A stretch of 64,000 bases of DNA from Polynucleobacter difficilis (GTDB lineage Bacteria; Pseudomonadota; Gammaproteobacteria; Burkholderiales; Burkholderiaceae), in assembly GCF_003065365.1 (NCBI RefSeq), contig NZ_CP023276.1, positions 1,736,001 to 1,800,000 on the forward strand, in the 5' to 3' direction. Of the stretch, positions 8,767 through 15,372 are shown piece after piece. The notes beneath the pieces were generated by a model. The model saw only the letters and a list, made by a program, of their open reading frames with translations, was not told the origin of the DNA and did not search any database. A program made the position numbers and the translations under genes. Numbering within the stretch: position 1 is the stretch's first letter; each line of letters starts with the position of its first letter.

Positions 8767-10047
8767 GTGTACACCCCTACTAAACCAGAGAAAATAGCTC
8801 TTTTAGAGGAAGAAAACAGTCGTCTTTTGACTGCTCAGCTCCTCAATCAGGAGCTTCCTCATAATGACGATTCAACCGCAATACAGCTGTATAAAGTAAG
8901 TGACGTAGGGCTGCGTAAGAGCCAGATAGGCAGGCTTTTAGATGAGCTACTACCCTTGGTCTGCAAGTCTGAGGAAAAGGCTCACAGAGACCTTTTTAGG
9001 CAGAATTTAAGGCATATTTTATTTGCTTTAGTAGCCTGTGTTTATAAGCAAGAATGGTTAGCCCTATCAATCAGAGATGTCCATTACAAGTCTGATGAAA
9101 GACTAGGTAAATTAGGCTTTAGTCGTAGACGAGTCAAGCGCATTATGGATGTCCTCATCGCTGAAGGCTATGCCACTTTAGGAAGGGCTGGCTACAAGCA
9201 CTGGGGAGACCCATCACTAAGTAAATGTAGTCAATTCTTTGCTACTCCAAGGCTAATGGAGTACTTTGCTGGCTGTCTTTATGAATTCCAGTCAGAGATG
9301 GCATTAGAAAGCTACCACGTATTTAATGACTTTCCAGATGGCTCAATACCCAAATTAGAACTTTATGCCGAAAATGAAGCATTACTGAAGGAATATAACC
9401 AGTTTATGCAAGAGCATTGGTGGGCAAAAAAAGGAGCAACCACTCGTAGCTTTAGTCAGAACCTTCATCGTGGAGGCAGATTAAATAACTCATTTCAAAC
9501 CATCGTCAATCGTCGCCTACCAATCAGAGAAAATACATTGTTAGATGGTGAGCGAATGGCGGAACCAGACTTCTCAGCAAACCATTTAAGGCTCTCTGCA
9601 GCCCTTTTGGGAGAGCAAATGCCTGATGACCCATACGATTTGATTACCGAAGCTACAGGAGCTACTAGGCAGCAAGCAAAGGGTTTTATTACAAGGGTTC
9701 TTGGTTGTAAAAATATTGGTCAAAAAGGCGGTCAAATCAAATCTTTATTCCAATCGAATAGAGATGAATTAACAGCCGATTTATACCGAAGTTTGCTGAG
9801 TGCTTTTTATAAAGAATATTCATGGTTAGAGTCGCAGGAAGTTTTTTACAACGACACTGGAGCAAGGATGCAGCTGTTAGAGGGTGAGATTGGTTTAAAA
9901 ATGTTTCGCTGGGCTATTGATACCAATACGCCACTAATATCGGTACATGACAGTTATGCTTGCAAGTGGTATCACGAACAGCAGGTTTGGGGAGCAATGC
10001 AGACTTTTTGGACAGAAGTGGTGAATGAAAATCGCAATAAAAACTGA
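8767..10047 (+). CDS. Family-A DNA-polymerase-like protein (palm motifs A, B, C) with N-terminal winged-helix-like region
   Basis: Protein of 426 residues, start GTG. The C-terminal half has the order of motifs of Pol I-type polymerases: motif A DFSANHLRLSAAL (D268, R275), DDPYDLITEATGATRQQAK matching the motif B helix start (R301, K305), and motif C SVHDSY (H394, D395, with Ser in place of the usual Glu). The usual steric-gate Glu of motif A is His (H273). No 3'-5' or 5'-3' exonuclease domain fits in this length. Residues 117-145 (GFSRRRVKRIMDVLIAEGY) resemble a winged helix as in plasmid initiators. It matches a large, mostly unnamed family of element-borne proteins with a D(Y/F)S..H and VHDS pattern. 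Likely replicates or repairs the element; activity is inferred. Confidence 0.75.
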   Translation: MYTPTKPEKIALLEEENSRLLTAQLLNQELPHNDDSTAIQLYKVSDVGLRKSQIGRLLDELLPLVCKSEEKAHRDLFRQNLRHILFALVACVYKQEWLALSIRDVHYKSDERLGKLGFSRRRVKRIMDVLIAEGYATLGRAGYKHWGDPSLSKCSQFFATPRLMEYFAGCLYEFQSEMALESYHVFNDFPDGSIPKLELYAENEALLKEYNQFMQEHWWAKKGATTRSFSQNLHRGGRLNNSFQTIVNRRLPIRENTLLDGERMAEPDFSANHLRLSAALLGEQMPDDPYDLITEATGATRQQAKGFITRVLGCKNIGQKGGQIKSLFQSNRDELTADLYRSLLSAFYKEYSWLESQEVFYNDTGARMQLLEGEIGLKMFRWAIDTNTPLISVHDSYACKWYHEQQVWGAMQTFWTEVVNENRNKN

Positions 10048-10145
10048 CTACTGGATTATTTTTAGATTTATTATTTGATAGGATTGCATAAACTTTAAAA
10101 TTTATAACTCAATTAAACTTTTATCTCTATCAACGGGAAATTAAG

Positions 10146-10436
10146 ATGAAATTTCTGTCTCTTTGCATAATCGCAACCCTTACCGCATGTGCGGCACCCA
10201 GATACTCGGGTCCGGGTACATTTCAAGACTTTGCAAATGCACGATATCAATGCGTGCAAGAGACCTCAGCAAGGCAAAGCTCTGCCTTTGTTAATCAGTA
10301 TGGCGGTGGTGCAAATTCAACGGTCATGCCAACTTGCTCAGCCTTTACTGCATGTTTAGCATCTAAAGGCTACTACGAAAACGCAAATGGTCAATTTGAC
10401 CCCCAGCGTGCCGGAATCGTTGTTAGATGTAGATAG
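10146..10436 (+). CDS. Small lipoprotein, unknown function
   Basis: Protein of 96 residues with a lipoprotein signal: MKFLSLCIIATLTAC, lipobox LTAC, predicted lipidated Cys 15. The mature part holds four further Cys residues (YQCVQE, PTCSAFTACLASKGYY and the final VRCR), suggesting two disulfides in the periplasm. I recall similar YQC...CLASKGY lipoproteins in freshwater betaproteobacteria but know no function. GGGAAATTAAG precedes the ATG. Confidence 0.72.
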   Translation: MKFLSLCIIATLTACAAPRYSGPGTFQDFANARYQCVQETSARQSSAFVNQYGGGANSTVMPTCSAFTACLASKGYYENANGQFDPQRAGIVVRCR

Positions 10437-10457
10437 TATTTTTTAAATACTGAGCGC

Positions 10458-10513
10458 CTTATAAGACTCTTGTAGAGTATCTTAGTGCTGGCGGAAGGAT
10501 GCCTAAGAAATGA
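10458..10513 (+). pseudogene. Degenerate 3' fragment of the 12374 secreted-protein gene
   Basis: The run from 10485 to 10513 (TGCTGGCGGAAGGATGCC... ending in the stop of AAGAAATGA) is almost identical to the last bases of the gene at 12374-12574, and weaker similarity (ATAAGACTCT versus ACAAGACTCT) extends back to about 10458. The reading frame upstream is lost. A third copy lies at 12901-13000. See the findings. Confidence 0.6.
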
Positions 10514-10562
10514 ATAAATTAAGAAATAATACTTATTAGAATTAATATAAAAAGGTCTTCCT

Positions 10563-11051
10563 ATGCAGTTTGAACGTCAAAAAAAGCAAAATTTTTGGAC
10601 TAACTATGCTGTACGGCTTATCTTAGAGTATGTCGTTATCTACTTAGTTCTAAAGATATTTCAAAGTAGTTACGACACCTCATCTCAGCTCGGAGAGGCA
10701 TTATTAGGGTTAATTATTCTTAGCCTGTTAGAAATTGCCCTTGCACTGAAAAATTCTTTAATTCTTTATGTACTTTATAGATGGAAAGGCAAAGAAGAGG
10801 CTGTAGTCGACCTTTTAGCTTCTTTCAAAAAAGTAGGGCTGCCAAAGCCTGCTGAATATTACCTTGATGCAGATGGATATATTGAAGATGTCCTCAAGGA
10901 CGAAGAGGCAACACAAGATGCTAAAAACTTTGTATCGTTGATTTTTGGAGTTCTTACCGCATACAGAGCAAATCAAATGATAGTAAGGGGTGCGCTTTAT
11001 CAGTCTTGCTTGGAAGAGGCAATTAAACGTTATCAGGCTTCATTTCATTGA
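10563..11051 (+). CDS. Membrane protein, unknown (162 aa)
   Basis: No recognised family. Two or three hydrophobic segments in the N-terminal half (about residues 14-36 and 46-75), followed by a soluble C-terminal region (EEAVVDLLASFKKVGLPKPAEYYLDADGYIEDVLKDEE) that looks helical and acidic and ends near residue 162. A GGTCTTCCT stretch precedes the ATG. It lies about 50 bases after the degenerate cassette fragment at 10458-10513. Confidence 0.6.
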   Translation: MQFERQKKQNFWTNYAVRLILEYVVIYLVLKIFQSSYDTSSQLGEALLGLIILSLLEIALALKNSLILYVLYRWKGKEEAVVDLLASFKKVGLPKPAEYYLDADGYIEDVLKDEEATQDAKNFVSLIFGVLTAYRANQMIVRGALYQSCLEEAIKRYQASFH

Positions 11052-11103
11052 TAGACTTATTTTTTGCGTGAAAAAGTAGATACATGCTCAAGCTACGATT
11101 AAT

Positions 11104-11448
11104 TTATAGTCTGTGCTTTTCTATATTGCGACCATCCTTTTTAAGCATACAAATGTATGAACGCTCATTCCAGCGCTCATTGATTGCTGATGCATGAGAA
11201 ATTGCCATATTTCTACAATTTGCCAATCCAGTAACAGAGCCAATTAGTCTCTCGTCTGCAGCATTCCCATCGGAGACATTTCTCCAGTAGTAAACATCAT
11301 AAGTAGCCTTATTCTCGACATAGCTACAAGAAAATTTAGATGCATATTTTTCGCAGCCTGACTCATTTCCAAAAAGAAAAGATGCGGCATAGTAAATAAC
11401 TACAGCAATTAGCCCAAGTTTTAAAAGTTCACTCATAACAGTTGCCAA
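11104..11448 (-). CDS. Small membrane-anchored protein with conserved Cys-rich domain
   Basis: Protein of 114 residues: one N-terminal membrane segment (LLKLGLIAVVIYYAASFLF) and a domain with YDVYYWRNV, GLANCRNMAISHA and WNERSYICMLKKDGRNIEKHR. I recall this WR...CR..A...YIC.L..DG...KHR pattern as the end of various uncharacterised proteobacterial proteins; no function is known to me. Four cysteines suggest a periplasmic, disulfide-bonded fold. It starts a block of three minus-strand envelope-type genes. Confidence 0.65.
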   Translation of the reverse strand: MATVMSELLKLGLIAVVIYYAASFLFGNESGCEKYASKFSCSYVENKATYDVYYWRNVSDGNAADERLIGSVTGLANCRNMAISHASAINERWNERSYICMLKKDGRNIEKHRL

Positions 11449-11506
11449 ATAAAAAAAAGATTACATTAGCTGTTAAGGACGCTAATAGCTGATGTGTTCA
11501 TAGGGG

Positions 11507-11992
11507 TCATTTATTAGCTTTTGTATATTTACTAAGGTCTTTACATATATTCATATCTGATTTGTAGGCGCTTGAGAAAAAGTCACCTGTTCTATCAGAG
11601 CTATTCTTCATATCAGTAATATAAATATTTGAAATTCTATTAATCATGTCTATCGTGGTTTTTTGCCAATCCTCGATAGTCATATTTACTTTTGGATTTC
11701 TAGACTTTTGAATTGCCATATCAAGCTGCATTGAGCCATCCGCATATATAGCGCCTAACTCAGTCATTTCCTTACCAAGTTTTGATTCACCCATTTTTTC
11801 CATCATTACTAATCCTGTTACCGTATAAAGAGCGGAGCATCTCTTCATAGCGTAACTAACTCTTGTTCTGTCAGTTTGATAGTCAGGCGAGGAAACAATA
11901 CTACTAAGCGGATTCATTTCTCCAGCAATCTTCTGACCAAATACAAGGGGTGAGAGGCAAATTAAAATAAGCGAAAAACAAAGTTTCAGCAT
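11507..11992 (-). CDS. Secreted hypothetical protein (161 aa)
   Basis: Signal peptide MLKLCFSLILICLSPLVFG followed by Gln-Lys, so export by Sec is likely. The mature part is helical with two cysteines (RCSALY and NICKDL). The phrase YAMKRCSALYTVTGLVM resembles small periplasmic proteins common in marine and freshwater bacteria, but I cannot name a family. It is 42 bases downstream of the NSPMNF-repeat gene's stop and reads the same way, so the two may form one transcript. Confidence 0.65.
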   Translation of the reverse strand: MLKLCFSLILICLSPLVFGQKIAGEMNPLSSIVSSPDYQTDRTRVSYAMKRCSALYTVTGLVMMEKMGESKLGKEMTELGAIYADGSMQLDMAIQKSRNPKVNMTIEDWQKTTIDMINRISNIYITDMKNSSDRTGDFFSSAYKSDMNICKDLSKYTKANK

Positions 11993-12034
11993 AGATTGAC
12001 CTAGTTTTGCTTAATTAGGATATTTTTGACAAGC

Positions 12035-12334
12035 TCACTTTGGCGCATACCCAATCCTATTACCTTTGTTATCAAAATAATTAACGACCCCAGAAGGCGC
12101 TTGAACTTGGTAACCCTGCCTATTTCCTTGATTATCGTAAACCCCATTTGTGCTATTGAAGTTCATCGGCGAGTTATTGAAGTTCATCGGTGAGTTATTG
12201 AAATTCATCGGAGAATTGTTGAAATTCATGGGTGAGTTCTCAAAATTCATGGGTGAATTGTTGAAATTGAGGCTTTGCTGGGCAAAAGCGCTTGTAGAAA
12301 TAAGGCAGAAAGCAATTAAAAGAAATCGTTTCAT
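12035..12334 (-). CDS. Secreted NSPMNF-repeat protein
   Basis: Protein of 99 residues. Signal peptide MKRFLLIAFCLISTSAFAQQ, then about five tandem heptads of the type (N/E)NSPMNFN between residues 24 and 60, then two copies of a Tyr/Gly tail motif (NGVYDNQGNRQGY and NYFDNKGNRIGY). I recall proteins with N(Y/F)(E/N)NSP(L/M) repeats and DNxGNRxGY tails in other proteobacteria; function unknown. The low-complexity repeat suggests an extended periplasmic or surface segment. Confidence 0.75.
   Translation of the reverse strand: MKRFLLIAFCLISTSAFAQQSLNFNNSPMNFENSPMNFNNSPMNFNNSPMNFNNSPMNFNSTNGVYDNQGNRQGYQVQAPSGVVNYFDNKGNRIGYAPK
12158..12268 (-). repeat. Five-copy 21-bp tandem repeat inside the NSPMNF gene
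   Basis: On the plus strand the unit is GAA(G/A)TTCAT(C/G)GG(C/T/A)GA(G/A)TT(A/G)TT, repeated five times from 12158 with a partial sixth. A 21-bp unit keeps the frame and encodes one heptad, so copy number can change without a frameshift. Confidence 0.85.
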
Positions 12335-12373
12335 TTTGAACTCCCTAAAACTTCATTGTGCTACTCTTTAGTT

Positions 12374-12574
12374 ATGAAATCCATACTAATTGCAGCAGTT
12401 TTATCAACTTTTTTAGGTGCTGGGGTTCAGGCTCAATCAGAGCCAGTAAAGATGAGTAAATCTGGCATCTGTCATGCCCCAAACACGACCTATTACAACC
12501 AAACAAAGAATTACACCCCCTACAAGACTCTAAAAGAATGCCTAAATGCTGGCGGAAGGATGCCTAAGAAATGA
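12374..12574 (+). CDS. Small secreted Cys protein (KSGICHAP...KECLNAGGRMPK type)
   Basis: Protein of 66 residues: signal peptide MKSILIAAVLSTFLGAGVQA and a short domain with SGICHAPNTTYYNQTKNY and LKECLNAGGRMPKK. I recall this domain as a tail on secreted nucleases and as stand-alone proteins in proteobacteria, with Cys pair and YY.....Y conserved; its job is not known to me. ATG 12374 is preferred since the signal peptide starts there. The stop overlaps the next start (ATGA at 12571). Degenerate copies of its 3' half are at 10458-10513 and 12901-13000. Confidence 0.72.
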   Translation: MKSILIAAVLSTFLGAGVQAQSEPVKMSKSGICHAPNTTYYNQTKNYTPYKTLKECLNAGGRMPKK

Positions 12575-12885
12575 AAAAGATTTTATTTGTTACTTTGCTT
12601 ATCCCGTCTTTTGTGCAGGCTGGATTCTATACAGGGAATGAACTTAAAGAGCAGTGCAATAAACCAACTGGCTCGTATAACAGGGGGATATGCCATGGAT
12701 ACGTTTCGGCTGTAATTGACATAGGTGATAACATTCTTTTTTGCCTCCCAAGCAAGGTAACACTGGGGCAAATGTCTGATTTAGTTATAAAGTATATGAA
12801 TGAAAATCCTGCTCAACTGCACAAGTCCGCAGACAGCATTACTGTTTCTGCAATTTCAATAGATTTTCCTTGTAAGAAGAGGTGA
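12571..12885 (+). CDS. Rap1a/Tai-family periplasmic protein
   Basis: Protein of 104 residues: signal peptide MKKILFVTLLIPSFVQA, then GNELKEQCNK, GICHGYVSAVIDIGD, FCLPSKVTLGQMSDLVIKYMNENPAQLHKSA and a final IDFPCKKR. This is the pattern of the Rap1a/Tai family, named after immunity proteins to type VI amidase effectors, although most members stand alone with unknown roles. No effector gene is visible here. It overlaps the stop of the upstream Cys protein by ATGA. A divergent relative is at 26280 in the core. Confidence 0.75.
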   Translation: MKKILFVTLLIPSFVQAGFYTGNELKEQCNKPTGSYNRGICHGYVSAVIDIGDNILFCLPSKVTLGQMSDLVIKYMNENPAQLHKSADSITVSAISIDFPCKKR

Positions 12886-12900
12886 ATTACTAGCCCCTAC

Positions 12901-13000
12901 TATGCTCCAAGCGCGATTTATTACAACCAAACAAAAATATAGCCCTTACAAAATACTCTAAGAATGCCTAAATGCTTGTGGAAGGATGCCTAAGAAATGA
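12901..13000 (+). pseudogene. Decayed duplicate of the 3' half of the 12374 gene
   Basis: Aligns with 12473-12574: shared TATTACAACCAAACAAA, then AATGCCTAAATGCT and GGAAGGATGCCTAAGAAATGA. It carries an in-frame TAG after NQTK and a two-base net deletion, so it cannot encode the protein. It ends with the same ATGA junction, now serving as the start of the 12997 gene. It fills the gap between 12885 and 12997. Confidence 0.8.
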
Positions 13001-13443
13001 AATTACTTTTATTAATCCCTTTTTTATTCATTTTCAAAACAGCATACGCTTATCAAGAAATAAATCTACTTTGTGATGTTGCTTATAAAAAAAATAGTAA
13101 CAGAAACGAAGCATCACAAAAAATTAAAACTAGAGTCGAAGTTACGGCATATAAAGATGGAAATGTTTCCATTATTCCAGATTCTAATTTGTTAGCTAGT
13201 GCATCAACAATCAAAATAGATAATTTAATATCTGCTACAAATTTTTCAAATGCGTCTAAATGGGATGTAAGGCAAAAGACTATAAACCGCAATACAGGTG
13301 ATACCTTAGAAGTTGGCATCATCATTGACAGAAATGCTGGCTCCATTACATATAGCGACGTATTTCAGTCGGGCAATAGCTATTTATCTTCTAGCGGTTT
13401 CGGTTTCTGTGAAAAAATAAATCCCAACGTTAAAAAATTCTAA
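12997..13443 (+). CDS. Secreted hypothetical protein (148 aa)
   Basis: Signal peptide MKLLLLIPFLFIFKTAYA, then a mostly beta-looking mature part with one Cys near the start (NLLCDVAY) and one near the end (GFCEKI), suggesting a closing disulfide. No family recognised; the pattern of a NLxC start and a C-terminal GxCxxI resembles small periplasmic proteins of unknown role. Its ATG is the one produced by the decayed cassette junction (AAGAAATGA), with GGAAGG upstream acting as a Shine-Dalgarno. Confidence 0.65.
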   Translation: MKLLLLIPFLFIFKTAYAYQEINLLCDVAYKKNSNRNEASQKIKTRVEVTAYKDGNVSIIPDSNLLASASTIKIDNLISATNFSNASKWDVRQKTINRNTGDTLEVGIIIDRNAGSITYSDVFQSGNSYLSSSGFGFCEKINPNVKKF

Positions 13444-13458
13444 ATATGCTAAAAAATT

Positions 13459-14331
13459 ATGTCCAGTCGAATCTTTGGTGAAACTCAAGGAATCACGGTC
13501 GGCACTACTTTTACAACAAGAAAAGAAGCGGCTGCCACTGGCGTTCATAAACCACTTCAAGCAGGTATATCAGGCTCGAAGGATGACGGAGCAGATTCAG
13601 TCGTTATTTCCGGGGGCTATGAGGACGATTCCGACTCGGGTGATGTAATCATCTATACGGGCGAAGGTGGGCAAGATGATAAAGGTCGCCAAATTGCGGA
13701 CCAACAATTAGTTCGAGGAAATTTAGCATTAGCCAAAAGCGAAATTGATGGCTTACCAGTTCGAGTAATTCGTGGGGCGGACAAAAAGAATCCCTACGCC
13801 CCTGAGACTGGATATAGGTACGATGGTCTTTATTTGGTTGATAGCCACTGGCACGAGATAGGAAAAGCTGGATTCCTTGTGTATCGATTTAAGCTAGTTA
13901 AACTCGATTCATCACTGCCACCAAATAAGCTAACCAAAGAGCTTGATTTAATTTCTTTGTCGGCAGGAAGTGACAGCCCGAAAAGGGCTACAGCAACTTC
14001 TCAGCGAATCATTAGAGACTCAAAGCTAGGAAAAGAGATTAAGAGGCTCTATAACTACAAATGCCAAGTATGTTCAATTGAAATCCATACAAATGCAGGT
14101 CCGTATGCAGAAGCTGCTCATATTAAGCCCGTTGGGAAACCCCATAACGGTCCAGACCGTCCAGACAACTTACTATGCCTCTGTCCCAACCATCACTTAA
14201 TGCTTGATAAGGGCGTTTATTTTATTAATGACGACTTATCTCTAGTAGGGATTGAGGGAAATCTGATTAAGCATGGGGAGCATGAAATCTCCATTGAGCA
14301 TATCCGCTACCATAGGTTAATGTTTAACTAA
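13459..14331 (+). CDS. SRA-HNH modification-dependent restriction endonuclease
   Basis: Protein of 290 residues with two domains. Residues 4-148 form a YDG/SRA domain (RIFGETQGITVGTTF, GVHKPLQAGISG, SGGYEDDSDSGDVIIYTG, RGNLAL, VRVIRGA, GYRYDGLY), which flips and reads modified cytosine. Residues 195-260 form an HNH nuclease: C202-x2-C205, H221 in AEAAHIKP, C240-x-C242 and NHH at 244-246. SRA-HNH proteins cut DNA carrying 5-methylcytosine or related bases (type IV restriction). It needs no methylase partner and none is present. In an integrated element it is probably cargo that defends the host against modified phages. Confidence 0.9.
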   Translation: MSSRIFGETQGITVGTTFTTRKEAAATGVHKPLQAGISGSKDDGADSVVISGGYEDDSDSGDVIIYTGEGGQDDKGRQIADQQLVRGNLALAKSEIDGLPVRVIRGADKKNPYAPETGYRYDGLYLVDSHWHEIGKAGFLVYRFKLVKLDSSLPPNKLTKELDLISLSAGSDSPKRATATSQRIIRDSKLGKEIKRLYNYKCQVCSIEIHTNAGPYAEAAHIKPVGKPHNGPDRPDNLLCLCPNHHLMLDKGVYFINDDLSLVGIEGNLIKHGEHEISIEHIRYHRLMFN

Positions 14332-14366
14332 ATTACCTGGTTACTAAAGGTAAGTAAATTTCGATA

Positions 14367-14813
14367 TTATTTTTTAAAACCTCTAAAAACCCATCTAGCC
14401 ACAAAAAATATCACTGCTAAGACGATTAAGATTAGTTGATATGCAACTAATGCTATAGAGCCATAGATGAGACCTTGCTTAGACCCGTAGCTTCCCCAAT
14501 TTTTTTCAAAGAGAGTATTAATATCTTCTTTGCTAATTGCTTGATTTGGTTTCCTTAACTCTAATAAGTCCTCCCAAAAGATTGATAATTGGCTACAAGG
14601 ATTCGGATAAGCCAATTCTGGGAATTTTTTTGGGCTTTTGTTTGCGATTTCCCGACAGATTGGATTATTTAGCTCTCTAATTGCATCTTGATGGAATCCG
14701 TACCAAGTCATAGCCACTGCATTTGCCTGCTTTGCTTCTGAAAAATAGCTCCAGCCAAATACAATAGGCAAGCTAACTAACCACAGACGTAGTAATCCTT
14801 TTTTGAAATTCAT
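14367..14813 (-). CDS. Membrane protein, unknown (148 aa)
   Basis: No family recognised. An N-terminal membrane segment (RLWLVSLPIVFGWSYF) and a C-terminal one (GLIYGSIALVAYQLILIVLAVIFFVARWVF) enclose a loop of about 85 residues with two Cys (NPICREIAN, NPCSQLS), probably periplasmic. It converges on the SRA-HNH gene with 35 bases between; a weak TTACCT/AGGTAA hairpin at 14333-14353 is the only structure I see there. Confidence 0.6.
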   Translation of the reverse strand: MNFKKGLLRLWLVSLPIVFGWSYFSEAKQANAVAMTWYGFHQDAIRELNNPICREIANKSPKKFPELAYPNPCSQLSIFWEDLLELRKPNQAISKEDINTLFEKNWGSYGSKQGLIYGSIALVAYQLILIVLAVIFFVARWVFRGFKK

Positions 14814-14849
14814 ATTCTTATTTTAATGTATTGCTAGTGTCAGAAATTG

Positions 14850-15035
14850 CTAATCAATGATTCTTGAATTTTTCAATTTTCTGTTTCTTTCTTCAAACTC
14901 GACCGATTGCTTAAATACCTCAAGTTCCTGCTCTTTCGCCTTGATTCTCTTAATTAGGTCTTTTCCTGTTTGAAGCTGAAAATCCTCGATTAAGGACTTT
15001 AGTGTCGGTTTAGCTTTCTTCGGGGAATCGCTCAC
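14850..15035 (-). CDS. Small charged coiled-coil-like protein (61 aa)
   Basis: Starts at GTG and overlaps the end of the upstream 60-aa ORF by 26 bases. The sequence is Lys/Glu-rich and almost entirely helical (LIKRIKAKEQELEVFKQSVEFEERNRKLKNSR), compatible with a short coiled coil. No family recognised. Position at the end opposite int, and pairing with another small ORF, would suit an accessory regulator, but nothing in the sequence proves it. Confidence 0.45.
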   Translation of the reverse strand: MSDSPKKAKPTLKSLIEDFQLQTGKDLIKRIKAKEQELEVFKQSVEFEERNRKLKNSRIID

Positions 15036-15192
15036 GGGTCAACTCCACGGTATCAGGCTTATTTGAAGTAGCCCGTCTTAATGCGTTAGCAAGTATTTCT
15101 TGGCGGTATTGGGCTTGAGCAGCTTTATTATCTTGTTCATTAGTTGTCAGCTTTTGAGCGCTTACTCTTCCAGCGTATTCGAGGTTGTCCAT
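15010..15192 (-). CDS. Small hypothetical protein (60 aa) at the right end of the element
   Basis: I choose the ATG at 15192 because the frame above it runs into the moaC repeat and has low-quality sequence. The product is charged and helical (QDNKAAQAQYRQEILANALRRATSNKPD), with no signal peptide and no recognised family. Its 3' end overlaps the next small ORF by 26 bases. The 180 bases upstream, to the right repeat, hold the paired decamers at 15323-15343 and a short GTGCCTA direct repeat, and no other gene. Confidence 0.4.
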   Translation of the reverse strand: MDNLEYAGRVSAQKLTTNEQDNKAAQAQYRQEILANALRRATSNKPDTVELTRERFPEES

Positions 15193-15322
15193 GGGTTCAA
15201 TTCTAGCTTTTCGTGTGCCTAAGTGCCTACAGCAATTTATCTTACTTATTCGCCTGATAGCCCCCCTGCCCATTTGAATAGCTTTAAATTTACGACACAA
15301 GCAAATGGTTTTAGGATATATT

Positions 15323-15343
15323 CTGTCCAAATGTTGTCCAAAT
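15323..15343 (+). promoter_or_regulatory. Tandem decamer (C/T)TGTCCAAAT, candidate arm-binding sites (right end)
   Basis: CTGTCCAAAT at 15323-15332 and TTGTCCAAAT at 15334-15343, period 11 bp, 29 bases inside the right repeat. Same orientation and spacing as the pair at 6531-6551. The match at both ends of the element is unlikely to be chance and fits binding sites for the recombinase or an accessory factor. Confidence 0.6.
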
Positions 15344-15372
15344 AAACCCAAAGATTTGGTCAAGATTGAAGT

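Larger units (their letters stand above)
6490..15372. mobile_element. Integrative element in the 3' end of moaC, with polymerase-like gene and SRA-HNH nuclease
   Basis: The segment between the two moaC repeats. Support: a tyrosine recombinase directly inside the left end, 156-bp flanking direct repeats, matched tandem decamers at both ends, visibly lower GC than either flank, and a content of small secreted or unknown genes unlike the housekeeping flanks. Cargo in order: int, 66-aa protein, J-domain membrane protein, a 116-aa unknown, family-A-polymerase-like protein, lipoprotein, six small envelope-type proteins, a second 148-aa secreted protein, SRA-HNH nuclease, and three minus-strand small ORFs. 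I see no relaxase, conjugation genes or phage structural genes. Confidence 0.9.

Noticed and set aside
12158..12268. CRISPR-like array
   Set aside because: Units are contiguous 21-bp coding repeats without spacers, and they lie in frame inside a secreted-protein gene. No CRISPR array or cas gene is seen anywhere in the window.
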